Shown here: positions 45,840-55,147 of the stretch, one piece after another
Position numbering within the stretch: the first letter of the stretch is position 1
Layout of the letters: each line of letters starts with the position of its first letter
DNA from: Alphaproteobacteria bacterium
Lineage (GTDB): Bacteria > Pseudomonadota > Alphaproteobacteria > Caulobacterales > Parvularculaceae
Length of the DNA: 64,000 bases
Direction of reading: 5' to 3'
NCBI GenBank assembly: GCA_016125455.1
Contig: WGLS01000004.1
Location: 310,001 to 374,000, forward strand
Made by a program: the position numbers and the translations under genes
Notes under the pieces: model-generated
What the model was told of the DNA's origin: nothing
Seen by the model: the letters and a program-made list of their open reading frames with translations, nothing else
Databases searched by the model: none

Positions 45840-47252
45840 CTATTGTGACAGTGCGATATCCTTGAGGCTTCTGGCGACCCCGTCAAAGGCGGCGATCAAC
45901 TTGGACGGATCATCCGCATCAAAATAGTTTTCCGTCGTCGACGCGCACTTTTCCAGCATGTTCTTTGTGCTGGCGTCGGAAACTTCAAAAGCGATCGTGT
46001 AGATGACGATCCCGTCGTCCTTGATCTTCTTGCACAGCGCTTCGGTCTTGGCGTCCGCGCTGGCGCGGGCATTTGAATTGTGCAGCGGATAGTTGGCGGA
46101 CTTCGTGTTCTCGCCATCGGTCATCAGAATCAGCGCCTTCATGGAGCGCTGAGCCCGCGCGTCGGCGTAGGTCAACCCTTCGTCAAAGGGCGCAAACGAG
46201 GATAGCACGCGCCGGCCCCATGCAAGACCCGCTGGAATATAGGTGTACCCGTCGGCGCTCATCGCGCTGATCTTTCCCTCGATCGCCGCAAGGTTGTCTG
46301 TCAGCGGCAGGATTTCCTCGCCGCACCGGATGTCCAGAAGACCCGGCACCTGACTGACGTCATAATCCCCGTCGGTCTCGTCGCGGACGCTGTCGCGAGA
46401 GCCGACGCAGCCGCGCCATTGCCGGGTCGTCGTCCGCCATTCGCAACGCTCGACTGGCTCGCCCCGGTTGACGTCGCAGGTGCGCCGCTCGCATGGGTAA
46501 GAAGTCGTCACGCCGTCGCGGGTGCGCGTGCAGGTATCGGTTTCGGTCCGGCAATTCGTCTCGGTCCGGTCCGGATAGGTGTTGCGACACTGGTATTCCG
46601 TCGTCGTCTCGTCAGCGGGCGCATTGAGCCAGGTCGCGCCGCGACGGGACAGGCCCACATTTACGTAGTTTGCAAACGGAACAAGTCCGACCTTGACATT
46701 CTCCGCGTCGGTGAGGAGGTCGCGCGCAAGATTGCCCGAAGCGGTCTTGAGCGTTGAAAGCTTGGCGCCCTCCATGGAGCCCGTGTTGTCGAGAGCCATG
46801 ACGACTTCGAGCGCGCGGGGCGGGGAGACGGTCGCCTGAGTGACGACGCTAATGGGCATTGCCTTTGCGCCGACGATCTTGATGAAATAGGTCGGCACGC
46901 CCGTCGACACGTTGACGGTGTAGGTATCGCTCGCCACGTCGAAGTTCAGCGTGAAATCGGCGAGGGGCACCGGCGCGACGCTCGCCATGTTCGAGTCGAA
47001 CGACTTGCGGGCGATCGCCGTGGCTTCGGCGACGGTCAGGCCGATGTCGTTGAGCCGCGCTCTGGCGGCCGCCAGTACTGCGGCGTCCGCCGCTTCGGTC
47101 AGCTGGGCGCGGATGTATGCGCCGTTTGACAGGTCGACGCCAAATCCGACGGCGGCCACGAGCGGCGCCAGCATCAGGCCGAACATCATGGCGACATTGC
47201 CGCGGGTTGACGCGCCAAACTGGTTCAGGCGGCTCGTAAGGAAAAAGAACAT
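45840..47252 (-). CDS. TadG-like pilus/VWA protein with Cys-rich insertion
   Basis: A 470-residue protein. The N-terminal hydrophobic helix and TadE/TadG-like segment (GNVAMMFGLMLAPLVAAVGF) is followed by a von Willebrand A domain with an intact MIDAS DNTGSM (155-160) and late metal-site TDGENT. Within the VWA domain is an insertion (about residues 220-310) holding eight Cys (222, 234, 241, 254, 259, 270, 282, 310), suggesting disulfides outside the cytoplasm. TadG-type proteins assist Flp/tight-adherence pili, but no other tad gene is present. An imperfect CtrA-like half-site pair lies 65-80 bases upstream. Confidence 0.85.
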   Translation of the reverse strand: MFFFLTSRLNQFGASTRGNVAMMFGLMLAPLVAAVGFGVDLSNGAYIRAQLTEAADAAVLAAARARLNDIGLTVAEATAIARKSFDSNMASVAPVPLADFTLNFDVASDTYTVNVSTGVPTYFIKIVGAKAMPISVVTQATVSPPRALEVVMALDNTGSMEGAKLSTLKTASGNLARDLLTDAENVKVGLVPFANYVNVGLSRRGATWLNAPADETTTEYQCRNTYPDRTETNCRTETDTCTRTRDGVTTSYPCERRTCDVNRGEPVERCEWRTTTRQWRGCVGSRDSVRDETDGDYDVSQVPGLLDIRCGEEILPLTDNLAAIEGKISAMSADGYTYIPAGLAWGRRVLSSFAPFDEGLTYADARAQRSMKALILMTDGENTKSANYPLHNSNARASADAKTEALCKKIKDDGIVIYTIAFEVSDASTKNMLEKCASTTENYFDADDPSKLIAAFDGVARSLKDIALSQ

Positions 47253-47430
47253 CTGTGCGCCTTTCGAACTTGAGGAACCGTCCTCAGAGGCGGAAGGTGC
47301 AAACCCGATGCCAGTTTAAGGCGTATTTTAACCTTACCTGGAAAATCCGTTATCGGCTGGCCGGCGTTGGGGCAGTTTGTGGTTAACTGAAATGCGCAAG
47401 GCGAATGGGTCGGCAGACCCGCGATCCGCA

Positions 47431-49296
47431 TCAGCGGCGCAGGCCTGCGCGTCGCGCCGGCGCCATGGCTGGCGCATCTTCGTCGAAAAGCTCGGCAAGT
47501 TTGTCGACCATCGCGCCGCCAAGCTGTTCGGCGTCGAAAATCGTGACGGCACGGCGATAGTAGCGCGTCACGTCGTGGCCAATCCCGATGGCGAGAAGCT
47601 CCACCTGCGAACGCGTTTCAATCTGGGCAATGACATCCCGCAGATGCCGCTCAAGGTAAGCGCCGCCGTTCGCCGATGACGTGGTGTCGTCGACGGGCGC
47701 GCCGTCAGAGATCACCATCAGAATGCGCCGAGCCTCGGGCCGCCCAAGCAGTCGCCTGTGCGCCCAAAGCAGCGCTTCGCCATCGATGTTCTCCTTGAGC
47801 AGTCCCTCCTTCATCATCAGTCCAAGGGAATTCCGTGACCGGCGCCAGGGGGCGTCCGCCGCCTTGTAGACGACATGGCGAAGATCATTCAGACGCCCCG
47901 GCGTCGGAGGGCGACCGTCAGCGACCCATTTTTCCCTTGCCCGGCCGCCCTTCCAGGCGCGGGTCGTAAAACCGAGGATTTCGACCTTTACGCTGCACCG
48001 CTCGAGGGTTCGCGCGAGAATGTCGGCGCAGATCGCCGCGATTGAGATCGGCCGGCCGCGCATTGACCCCGAATTGTCGATGAGCAGCGTGACCACCGTG
48101 TCCCGGAAATTCTGCTCGCGTTCCTGCTTGAATGACAGCGGCTGCATCGGGTCGACGACGATCCGGGCAAGCCGCGCTGCGTCAAGGACGCCTTCGTCAA
48201 GGTCAAATTCCCAGCTCCGGTTCTGTTGCGCCAGAAGCTTGCGCTGCAGCTTGTTCGCGAGCCTGGCCACGACCGCGTGCATATTCTCAAGCTGTCGGTC
48301 GAGCGAACGACGCAGACGCACGAGCTCCTCCTCGTCGCAAAGGTCGATGGCGTCGGCGATCTCATCGAACTCTGTCGTGTAGGGCTTGTAGTTTTCGCCG
48401 GAATCAAATGGCCGCTCGCTCCGCGTCGCCGAAATTTTGGCGTTGTCGATCGCCCCGTCCTCGTCCTCGCCGTCAGATTCAATTTCCTGTTCAGACGTAT
48501 CCTGATCATCATTCGGGGCTTCGCCGGCCTGGGCCGGGTCGTCTTCTGGCATGTCCGCAACGCCGCTTTCATCGTTCTCGGCGTCGTCGTCATTCTCGTC
48601 GTCATTCTCGTTTTCGTTCTCCGCGGAATCTTCGCCCGGTTCAGAGCCCTCTTCATCCTCCAGGTTCAGGTCGCGGATGACGTTCCGGGCGAGCGCCGCA
48701 AAGGCGGGCTGGTCGCCTAGATTTGCGGCCCTTGCTAGCGCGTCGAGGGAGGCGCCGGCCATCTCTTCCACGGCTGCGCCATGGGCGTCGACGAGCGCCT
48801 TTGCGGCGGGCGGCGGCTCGCGACCCGTCAGTCTTTTCCGCAACAGCAGCGCCGCCACGTCAGGCAACAGCGCGGTCGCGGCGGCGGCGTCCAGCCGGCC
48901 GACGCCCTTCGCCGTAATCCGCTCATTCAGGGATGCTGCAAGGTTGTCGCCAACGCCCTTCATCGCGCGCGCGCCGATTGACTCCACGCGGGTCTTCTCC
49001 AGCGCGTTGAACACCGCCTGGGCCTCTGACCCCTTGGGACTAAGCGATGCGTGGGCGGCGGCGTCATGATGCGCAAGCCACAGCGCGGCGCCGTCGGATT
49101 CGCCGCGGGCAATCATTGCCGCGCCGCGATCGAGGACGCGGGCGGGCAGGGGGATCTTCGCGGCGCGCCCGACCACGGACGCCTGGTCGCCGCCGAAGCT
49201 GACCTCGACGTCATCCTTCGCCGAAAGCGCGCGTGTGGTCTGAAGAAGGGCGCGCTTGAAGTGCTCTCGCGCCTGTTCCTTGGGCGTCGTCGTCAT
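47431..49296 (-). CDS. cobT: Cobaltochelatase subunit CobT-like protein
   Basis: A 621-residue protein. In aerobic cobalamin synthesis CobT pairs with the AAA+ ATPase CobS and the large subunit CobN to insert cobalt. The N-terminal helical domain, a very acidic Asp/Glu/Asn-rich stretch (around residues 210-290) and the C-terminal VWA domain ([16 protein letters not shown]) are as expected. Later signatures [16 protein letters not shown] and [19 protein letters not shown] are near-identical to the family. cobS, usually adjacent, is not in the window. purF is upstream in the same direction with a gap of 123 bases. Confidence 0.92.
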   Translation of the reverse strand: MTTTPKEQAREHFKRALLQTTRALSAKDDVEVSFGGDQASVVGRAAKIPLPARVLDRGAAMIARGESDGAALWLAHHDAAAHASLSPKGSEAQAVFNALEKTRVESIGARAMKGVGDNLAASLNERITAKGVGRLDAAAATALLPDVAALLLRKRLTGREPPPAAKALVDAHGAAVEEMAGASLDALARAANLGDQPAFAALARNVIRDLNLEDEEGSEPGEDSAENENENDDENDDDAENDESGVADMPEDDPAQAGEAPNDDQDTSEQEIESDGEDEDGAIDNAKISATRSERPFDSGENYKPYTTEFDEIADAIDLCDEEELVRLRRSLDRQLENMHAVVARLANKLQRKLLAQQNRSWEFDLDEGVLDAARLARIVVDPMQPLSFKQEREQNFRDTVVTLLIDNSGSMRGRPISIAAICADILARTLERCSVKVEILGFTTRAWKGGRAREKWVADGRPPTPGRLNDLRHVVYKAADAPWRRSRNSLGLMMKEGLLKENIDGEALLWAHRRLLGRPEARRILMVISDGAPVDDTTSSANGGAYLERHLRDVIAQIETRSQVELLAIGIGHDVTRYYRRAVTIFDAEQLGGAMVDKLAELFDEDAPAMAPARRAGLRR

Positions 49297-49419
49297 GGCC
49301 TTCGATCAATCAGCAAGCGCCCATAAGACGCGCTGGCGCGGCGTCGCGCAAGGGCGGCGAGGCCACGTGACGGCGGCGTGGCGCCGCAGTCGGCTGGGCG
49401 GGGACTTCATCCGGCCCGA

Positions 49420-51003
49420 TCAACTCGGTTCGGCGAGGAACGACAACTGCTCGATGATGGCGTTGCGCTGGGCCGTGTCGCGGTCGGTCAGAGGCGTTGG
49501 ATAGTCGCCAGTGAAGCAATGGTCCGTAAACGCCGGCTTGTCCTTGTCCCGGCGTCCCTTGCCAAGGGCGGCGTACAGCCCGTCAAGCGAAAGAAACGCA
49601 AGGCTGTCCGCCCCGAATTCCTCGCGCATCTCCTCTATCGACCGGTTTGCGCCAATCAGTTCTTCGTACGACGGCGTGTTGATGCCGTAAAAATCCGGAT
49701 GCTGGATCGGCGGACAGGCGATGCGCAGATGCACTTCCGCCGCGCCGGCATTCTTCATCATACGAACTATCTTGACGGACGTTGTGCCGCGAACGACCGA
49801 GTCATCTATCAGAACGACCCGCTTGCCCTCGATGAGGGCGCTGTTCGGCGAATGCTTTCGCAAGACGCCCGCCTCGCGAATCCTTTGTTGCGGTTCGATG
49901 AACGTGCGGCCGACGAAGTGACTGCGGATCAACGCCATTTCATAGGGAAGGCCCGACGCCTGGGCGTACCCGATCGCCGCTGGAACCCCCGATTCCGGAA
50001 TTGGCGAAACGATGTCCGCTTCGCATGGCGCTTCGAGCGCAAGCTGGTGTCCAAGGCCCTTCCTCAGCTGGTAGACGCTCTTACCGTCTACGATGGAGTT
50101 CGGGCGCGCGAAATAGATCAGCTCGAAAATGCATGGCCTCGCTTCTTGCGACGGCGGCGCCGCGCGAAGGCTTTCAACGTCCCGGCCGCGACGGCAAATC
50201 ACCACCTCGCCGGGGCGTACGTCGCGAACGAACTCAGCGCCGATCGTCTCAAGGGCGCATGTCTCGGACGCCAAAACGTGCCCGTCGCCCAGCTTGCCGA
50301 GGATCAGCGGCCGGATTCCGACGGGGTCGCGCGCGCCGATCAGCGCATCCTTGGTCAGCACCACGGTCGCGTAGGCCCCCTCGACGGCGTCAAGGCTGGC
50401 GACAAACCGGTCTTCAATTGACGCTCCCCGCGAGCGAGCCGTAAGCTGCAGGAATAATTCAGAATCCGACGTAGACTGAAAGATGCATCCTTCGCGGACG
50501 AGCCGCGATTTCAGCGTGCGGGCGTTCGACAGGTTGCCATTGTGTGCGATCGCGATGCCGCCGGCGTCGAGGTCCGCATAGAGAGGTTGCACGTTGCGAA
50601 GCAGGGTATCTCCCTGGGTCGCGTAGCGCGTGTGGCCGACTGCGCCGTCGCCGGTCAGCCGGTCGAGCGTGTCGGCCTCCGAAAAGTTGTCGGAGACAAG
50701 CCCGAGATGCCGTTCGCTGCGGAAGGTTTCCCCGTCCACGGCCGCGATGCCGGCGGCCTCCTGCCCGCGATGCTGAAGAGCGTGAAGCCCGAGCGCCGCG
50801 ATCGGTCCTGCCTCAGGCACGCCGATCACGCCAAAGACGCCGCATTCCTCGTTGAGCTCGCGCGGAAACGCCGGCGCCGGCGGTCTGGCGCGCGATGCGG
50901 CGCGAAGCCGTGATGAAACCGTCTCGATCGTCGACCGGCGACGCAATCGAGACTGACCGAGGGCCCGGACGCTGTTGGAGAGCGTTGATTCAAGATCGAC
51001 CAT
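49420..51003 (-). CDS. purF: Amidophosphoribosyltransferase
   Basis: PurF makes 5-phosphoribosylamine from PRPP and glutamine, the first step of purine synthesis. The N-terminal nucleophile is Cys54 in EECGVFGVIGV, exposed after propeptide removal. The glutaminase domain (LHALQHRGQEAAG, HNGNLSNARTL) is followed by a PRPP-binding domain (VVLIDDSVVRGTTSVKIV). The 53-residue leader before Cys is longer and more basic than usual, so the true start may be further in. cvpA lies upstream on the same strand, as in many genomes. Confidence 0.96.
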   Translation of the reverse strand: MVDLESTLSNSVRALGQSRLRRRSTIETVSSRLRAASRARPPAPAFPRELNEECGVFGVIGVPEAGPIAALGLHALQHRGQEAAGIAAVDGETFRSERHLGLVSDNFSEADTLDRLTGDGAVGHTRYATQGDTLLRNVQPLYADLDAGGIAIAHNGNLSNARTLKSRLVREGCIFQSTSDSELFLQLTARSRGASIEDRFVASLDAVEGAYATVVLTKDALIGARDPVGIRPLILGKLGDGHVLASETCALETIGAEFVRDVRPGEVVICRRGRDVESLRAAPPSQEARPCIFELIYFARPNSIVDGKSVYQLRKGLGHQLALEAPCEADIVSPIPESGVPAAIGYAQASGLPYEMALIRSHFVGRTFIEPQQRIREAGVLRKHSPNSALIEGKRVVLIDDSVVRGTTSVKIVRMMKNAGAAEVHLRIACPPIQHPDFYGINTPSYEELIGANRSIEEMREEFGADSLAFLSLDGLYAALGKGRRDKDKPAFTDHCFTGDYPTPLTDRDTAQRNAIIEQLSFLAEPS

Positions 51004-51384
51004 GTTCCCTCAACCCTCCGGCATGCCGCCCCGTCCCGGCCACCCATTCAACATATGCCCCTGAAGGGGGATGGGGCGCTCGCGCCGGCGCGCCGATTGC
51101 GTATCCGGGCGCGCCTCGTGCGCGCGAGCGACCGCTGTCTAGCGAGGCGCAGCGCGCGCGTCGACACAAAATGGTCGACGCCAAAAAGGCATTCGAGCCG
51201 GCGTGACCGTCGCGCAAACGGTCCAGCACGCGCGGTGTCCAAGACGCCGCGTCGCTCACGTTGGCCATTTCCACCCACACTAACTGGTCAACGACAAGGC
51301 GACCTTGAGGACGATCGCCGCAGTCTCGCGTATTTGTGATCGAACGGATGCGGCGCGCTTGCCGGCAAGGCATGCGCCGACAGA
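51004..51384. other. Intergenic region between cvpA and purF
   Basis: Here 381 bases hold no credible gene; open frames are Arg-rich shadows. I see no terminator, tRNA or consensus purine operator. A purF promoter should lie here, but none is clear by eye. Confidence 0.4.
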
Positions 51385-51993
51385 TCACGAATCGACGTCC
51401 TGGAGAATTGCAGCTACCGCGTCCTGATCCTCAGCGCCCGCGGCGGCTTCTGCGTCCGGCTCCCGTGGCTCCTTGCCGTCATCGATCCGGCCCGTCCGCG
51501 CGCCATCATCTATGTTCAAGGGATCGCGCGCCGGGGCGAAGCTCTCAATTACGCCTGCTGCGCCCTTTGCAAGCGGCAGGAGGAGAGCGTTCGTAACGGC
51601 CGGCGGCCGATTGTCAGTATCGAGATAGTAGGCGTAGCCGAGAAAGCCCAGCCCGATCAGCGCGAACGCGCGAATGAACCCGAAGGCCCCGCCGCCAATC
51701 CTGTCCGCCATCCGCTGGCGCTCATCGAGCCGGATGCGCGAGACCAACATGGTCAGGCCAACGAGCGCGCCGAGGAAGAAGAGGCCGGCGATGACGCCGC
51801 CGGCGACCAGCGCGGTAATCGTCGAATCGCCTCGCCCGATCGCGCCTGCAATCGGCTGAGCAAGCGTGAGCCCTGCGCCGCCGCCAATGCCCAGGGCGCC
51901 AAGAGTGGCGAGCTCGGCCAGGCCGCCTCGATACGCAGCGAGCGCGACGGAAAGGCCGATCAGCACAATAATGAGCGCATCGAAACTGGTCAT
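51385..51993 (-). CDS. cvpA: CvpA family membrane protein
   Basis: A 202-residue inner-membrane protein of the colicin V production family. It has four helices (for example FDALIIVLIGLSVALAAYRG and LVAGGVIAGLFFLGALVGLT), a conserved DRIGGGAFGFIRAFALIGL, and an acidic hydrophilic tail. CvpA is linked to envelope stability and to purF in gammaproteobacteria. ATG 51993 (MTSFDAL) is preferred; an ATG 12 bases upstream is possible. It follows radA by 45 bases in the same direction. Confidence 0.92.
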   Translation of the reverse strand: MTSFDALIIVLIGLSVALAAYRGGLAELATLGALGIGGGAGLTLAQPIAGAIGRGDSTITALVAGGVIAGLFFLGALVGLTMLVSRIRLDERQRMADRIGGGAFGFIRAFALIGLGFLGYAYYLDTDNRPPAVTNALLLPLAKGAAGVIESFAPARDPLNIDDGARTGRIDDGKEPREPDAEAAAGAEDQDAVAAILQDVDS

Positions 51994-52038
51994 CGTGTCG
52001 ACCACCCATCTTTCGCGGTTAGGCGAACTCTGCGCCGC

Positions 52039-53505
52039 TCATGCGGCGCTCTCACGACGTGCATATCGGCGATCGTCGCGGGGCTCAACCTCGTTGCGCG
52101 GGATCCGCCGCACCCAGTTGACGAGATCAGCGAGGCGACGCGCCTCGTCCAGCCTAATGCGCGGCGCCGGCCGGCGCTGGGGTTCGTCATCGGCCGGACC
52201 CGCCGGCGCAAGGGCCCGCTTGAATCCCAGCTTTTCGCCTTCCTGCAGGCGCGCATCTGCCTGCGCTGCCGGACGCACCGCGCCCGAAAGCGCGACCTCG
52301 CCAAAGAAAAGGGCGTTCGACGGCAGTGGCGCGTCGAACAGGGATGAGCACAGCGCCGCTGCCGCCGCAAGGTCGGCCGCTGGATCGACGATCCGGAGAC
52401 CGCCCGCGACATTCAGGAAGACGTCATGCTTGCCAAGACCGAGGCCGCACCGCGCGTCCAGCACCGCGAGCAGCATTGACAGTCGTGCGCTATCCCAACC
52501 GACCACGGCGCGGCGTGGCGTCGCGAGAGAGGAAGGTGAAACAAGTGCTTGAAATTCCACAAGTATAGGTCTGGTCCCCTCGATTCCGGCGAAGACGGCT
52601 GCGCCGGGCGCTGGCGTCTCGCCAGCGCTGAGGAACAGCGAGGAGGGGTTCGCGACTTCCCGCAGGCCCCCGCCGCCCATTTCGAATACGCCGAGTTCGT
52701 GGGCCGGGCCGAAACGGTTTTTCACGGCGCGCAACAAGCGAAAGGACCGCGTCGCCTCGCTTTCGAAATAGAGGACCGCATCAACCATGTGCTCGACGAC
52801 ACGCGGGCCGGCAATCTGGCCGTCCTTGGTCACATGACCGACCAGTATCACCGTGGTCGACGTATTCTTTGCAAACCGGATTAGCTCCTGCGCGCAGGCG
52901 CGCACCTGGGTGACGGTGCCCGGCGCGGCTGTCGCCGTGTCAGACCAGAGCGTCTGGATCGAATCGATCACGACAATGTCGGGCCGCGATTTTTTCAGGG
53001 TCGCCAGGATATCGCGCAGCGAGGTGGCCGCGGCGAGGCCGACATTCGCCTTCGACAACCCAAGACGGCTCGCGCGCATGCTGATCTGAGCAATCGCCTC
53101 TTCACCGGAAACATATACGACCCTGGCGCCGGCGTTGGCCGCCCCCGCGGCGACCTGCAACAGCAGCGTCGACTTGCCGACGCCCGGATCGCCGCCGATA
53201 AGGAGGGCCGATCCTGGAACGAGCCCACCGCCGCACGCGCGGTCGAACTCTTTGTTCCCGGTCAGGCGCCGCGGCGCCTCGTCAGTCGCTGCGTCAAGGC
53301 CCGAGAGCTCAAGCGCCCGCCCATTGGCGCCGCCATCAACGCCGTGCGCGCCCGCCGGCGCTGCTGTCGCGGTTTCTTCCTCCAGCGAATTCCACTCGCC
53401 GCATGCGTCGCAGCGGCCCGTCCACTTCGGGTAAGTCGCCCCGCAGGACTGACAGACAAAGCTGTTCGATTGACGGGCCAATTGACCTCCGCGGGCGTCC
53501 GGCAT
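52039..53505 (-). CDS. radA: DNA repair protein RadA
   Basis: RadA is a RecA-like, hexameric branch-migration helicase that assists homologous recombination. Seen here: the N-terminal zinc finger FVCQSCGATYPKWTGRCDAC, Walker A GGDPGVGKSTLLLQVA, Walker B IVVIDSIQTLWSD, the RadA-specific KNRFG motif and the C-terminal Lon-like domain (NALFFGEVALSGAVRPAAQA). ATG 53505 gives a 488-residue protein with the finger starting near residue 17. A 14-codon-longer frame exists. cvpA and purF follow on the same strand. Confidence 0.96.
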   Translation of the reverse strand: MPDARGGQLARQSNSFVCQSCGATYPKWTGRCDACGEWNSLEEETATAAPAGAHGVDGGANGRALELSGLDAATDEAPRRLTGNKEFDRACGGGLVPGSALLIGGDPGVGKSTLLLQVAAGAANAGARVVYVSGEEAIAQISMRASRLGLSKANVGLAAATSLRDILATLKKSRPDIVVIDSIQTLWSDTATAAPGTVTQVRACAQELIRFAKNTSTTVILVGHVTKDGQIAGPRVVEHMVDAVLYFESEATRSFRLLRAVKNRFGPAHELGVFEMGGGGLREVANPSSLFLSAGETPAPGAAVFAGIEGTRPILVEFQALVSPSSLATPRRAVVGWDSARLSMLLAVLDARCGLGLGKHDVFLNVAGGLRIVDPAADLAAAAALCSSLFDAPLPSNALFFGEVALSGAVRPAAQADARLQEGEKLGFKRALAPAGPADDEPQRRPAPRIRLDEARRLADLVNWVRRIPRNEVEPRDDRRYARRESAA

Positions 53506-53573
53506 GTTCTCTAATTGTTCTATGTCGCGCTTCGCCCGGAAACGCAAGGGGCGGCCGCCGCATTGGCGGCGGG

Positions 53574-55043
53574 TCAGTTGATGTCAGGCAGCCGGATGGC
53601 CTTGCCGGGGTTTGCGCCTTCGATGAACCCATCGGGCGTCATGATCGCGACGCCGCCGACAATTACCCATTCAATGCCTTCGGGGGCGAGGCGGGGTTGT
53701 GCATAGGTGGCGAGGTCGAGGACGGTTGCAGGATCAAAGACGACGATGTCCGCGTCCATGCCTTCCTGAAGCCGGCCTTTTCTGGCCATCTGCGGCGCGG
53801 CGTCCTCAAGAGATTTTGCAGGCAGGTAAGACATTTTTCTTATTGCTGCGGGAAGCGACAGGCGCCCCGTCTCGCGCACATAGCGCCCGAGGACGCGCGA
53901 AAACGTCCCGGCGTCGCGCGGGTGGCCGCCGCCCTCGTCCCAGCCGCCGTCGGACGCGATTTGCGTCTCCGGATGAGCGACGCAGGCATCGACCCATTCG
54001 TCCTTCATCCAGTGAATAATGATAAGCCCGCCTTTTTCGCGGTACTTTTCGAAGCTCTCCCTCGAAAGGCGCTCGCCTGTCGCCGACCACTGATAATTCC
54101 GGAACCTCTCCTCAGGCCAGTCGCGCCAGTCGGCCCACATCTCCGAGCGGATATCGTTCATCCCCGCCGTATACGGATAACACTCGGCGGTAACCGCGAC
54201 GCCAGCCGCCCGCGCAGCGTCCAACTGTTTGAGATTGCGCTCGACATAGTCGGCCGCGGAGGAGTTCAGATGACTTACATGGACCGCCGCGCCGGCAAGC
54301 AGCGCGCCAGCGATCGGTTCGTAGATGTATGCGTAGTCGCTTGTGGCATCCCACTTCCGGGGGTGCACCTGCGCCGCCCGACCGTATCTCGCCGCCAGTT
54401 CGAAGACCGCCATCACTTCGGTCATCGTTGCGCCCGGCATGTACTCAATGCCGAGGCCGACGGCGGGCGCGCCGTCTTTCAGGCCCTGCTCCACGATGGC
54501 CAGGACCGCGGCCAGCTGGTCCTTGTCGAGCGGCGCGTTTGCGATTTTCTCCAACTCGTCAGGGCCGATATTGCCGAGCTCCGCCACGCCTTTGTTAATC
54601 TTTGGCGGCGTTTCACCAAGCACAGCGAGCCGCGCGCCGCCCCAGCTCGACGAGAAGCCGTAATTGATCAGCGCTTCGCCCTTGAGGGCGGCGTAGGCCG
54701 CGGGAACGTCGTTCGCGCCTTCTTCGAAATTGAAAACTGTCGTGACCCCGTCCGCCGCCCGCAAGCGGAAAAGCTCAGGGCCCAGGACGTAAGTGTTGCG
54801 GTCAATGAACCCCGGCGCGACGACGAGGCCTTCGGCATCGATCGCCATTGCGCCATTCAGGGGACGTTTCGAGATTTTCGCAATTGCGCCTTTCGAAATC
54901 CCCACATGACGAACGGCATCGAGACCGGTTTCGGGATCAATGACGCGGCCGTTGTTGACGACCAATTCGTAGGTCGCCGCGGATGCGTTTGCGGCGAAAC
55001 AGAATTGCGCAGCCGCCGCCGCGGCAAGCGCCATCTTCCACAT
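53574..55043 (-). CDS. Exported amidohydrolase, D-aminoacylase/D-glutamate deacylase-like
   Basis: A 489-residue secreted TIM-barrel amidohydrolase. A signal peptide (MALAAAAAAQFCFAANASA) precedes the barrel. The first metal-binding motif, normally GFID-x-H-x-H, reads GFIDRNTY, so both His are lost (Asn83, Tyr85). Other ligands remain: an acidic FNFEEGA (107-108), His in QVHPRKWD and VSHLNSS, and the catalytic Asp of QIASDGGWDEGG. The C-terminal GRYVRETGRLSLPAAIRKMS is family-typical. Loss of HxH leaves at most one metal site. The substrate is unknown. It diverges from the carotenoid oxygenase gene across about 105 bases. Confidence 0.88.
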   Translation of the reverse strand: MWKMALAAAAAAQFCFAANASAATYELVVNNGRVIDPETGLDAVRHVGISKGAIAKISKRPLNGAMAIDAEGLVVAPGFIDRNTYVLGPELFRLRAADGVTTVFNFEEGANDVPAAYAALKGEALINYGFSSSWGGARLAVLGETPPKINKGVAELGNIGPDELEKIANAPLDKDQLAAVLAIVEQGLKDGAPAVGLGIEYMPGATMTEVMAVFELAARYGRAAQVHPRKWDATSDYAYIYEPIAGALLAGAAVHVSHLNSSAADYVERNLKQLDAARAAGVAVTAECYPYTAGMNDIRSEMWADWRDWPEERFRNYQWSATGERLSRESFEKYREKGGLIIIHWMKDEWVDACVAHPETQIASDGGWDEGGGHPRDAGTFSRVLGRYVRETGRLSLPAAIRKMSYLPAKSLEDAAPQMARKGRLQEGMDADIVVFDPATVLDLATYAQPRLAPEGIEWVIVGGVAIMTPDGFIEGANPGKAIRLPDIN

Positions 55044-55147
55044 TTGGTTGCCTCCCCGGCAAGCAAAGCGCGTCAGTGCCAGCAGTGGATCATTTCACGA
55101 CGCGCGCGGGTTTGGTAGCCTGACGCCCACAAGAGAGGAATCGCGAG

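Noticed and set aside
47316-47331. CtrA-like pair upstream of the TadG-like gene
   Set aside because: Spacing is 8, not 7, so it is not a consensus site; kept only as a note.
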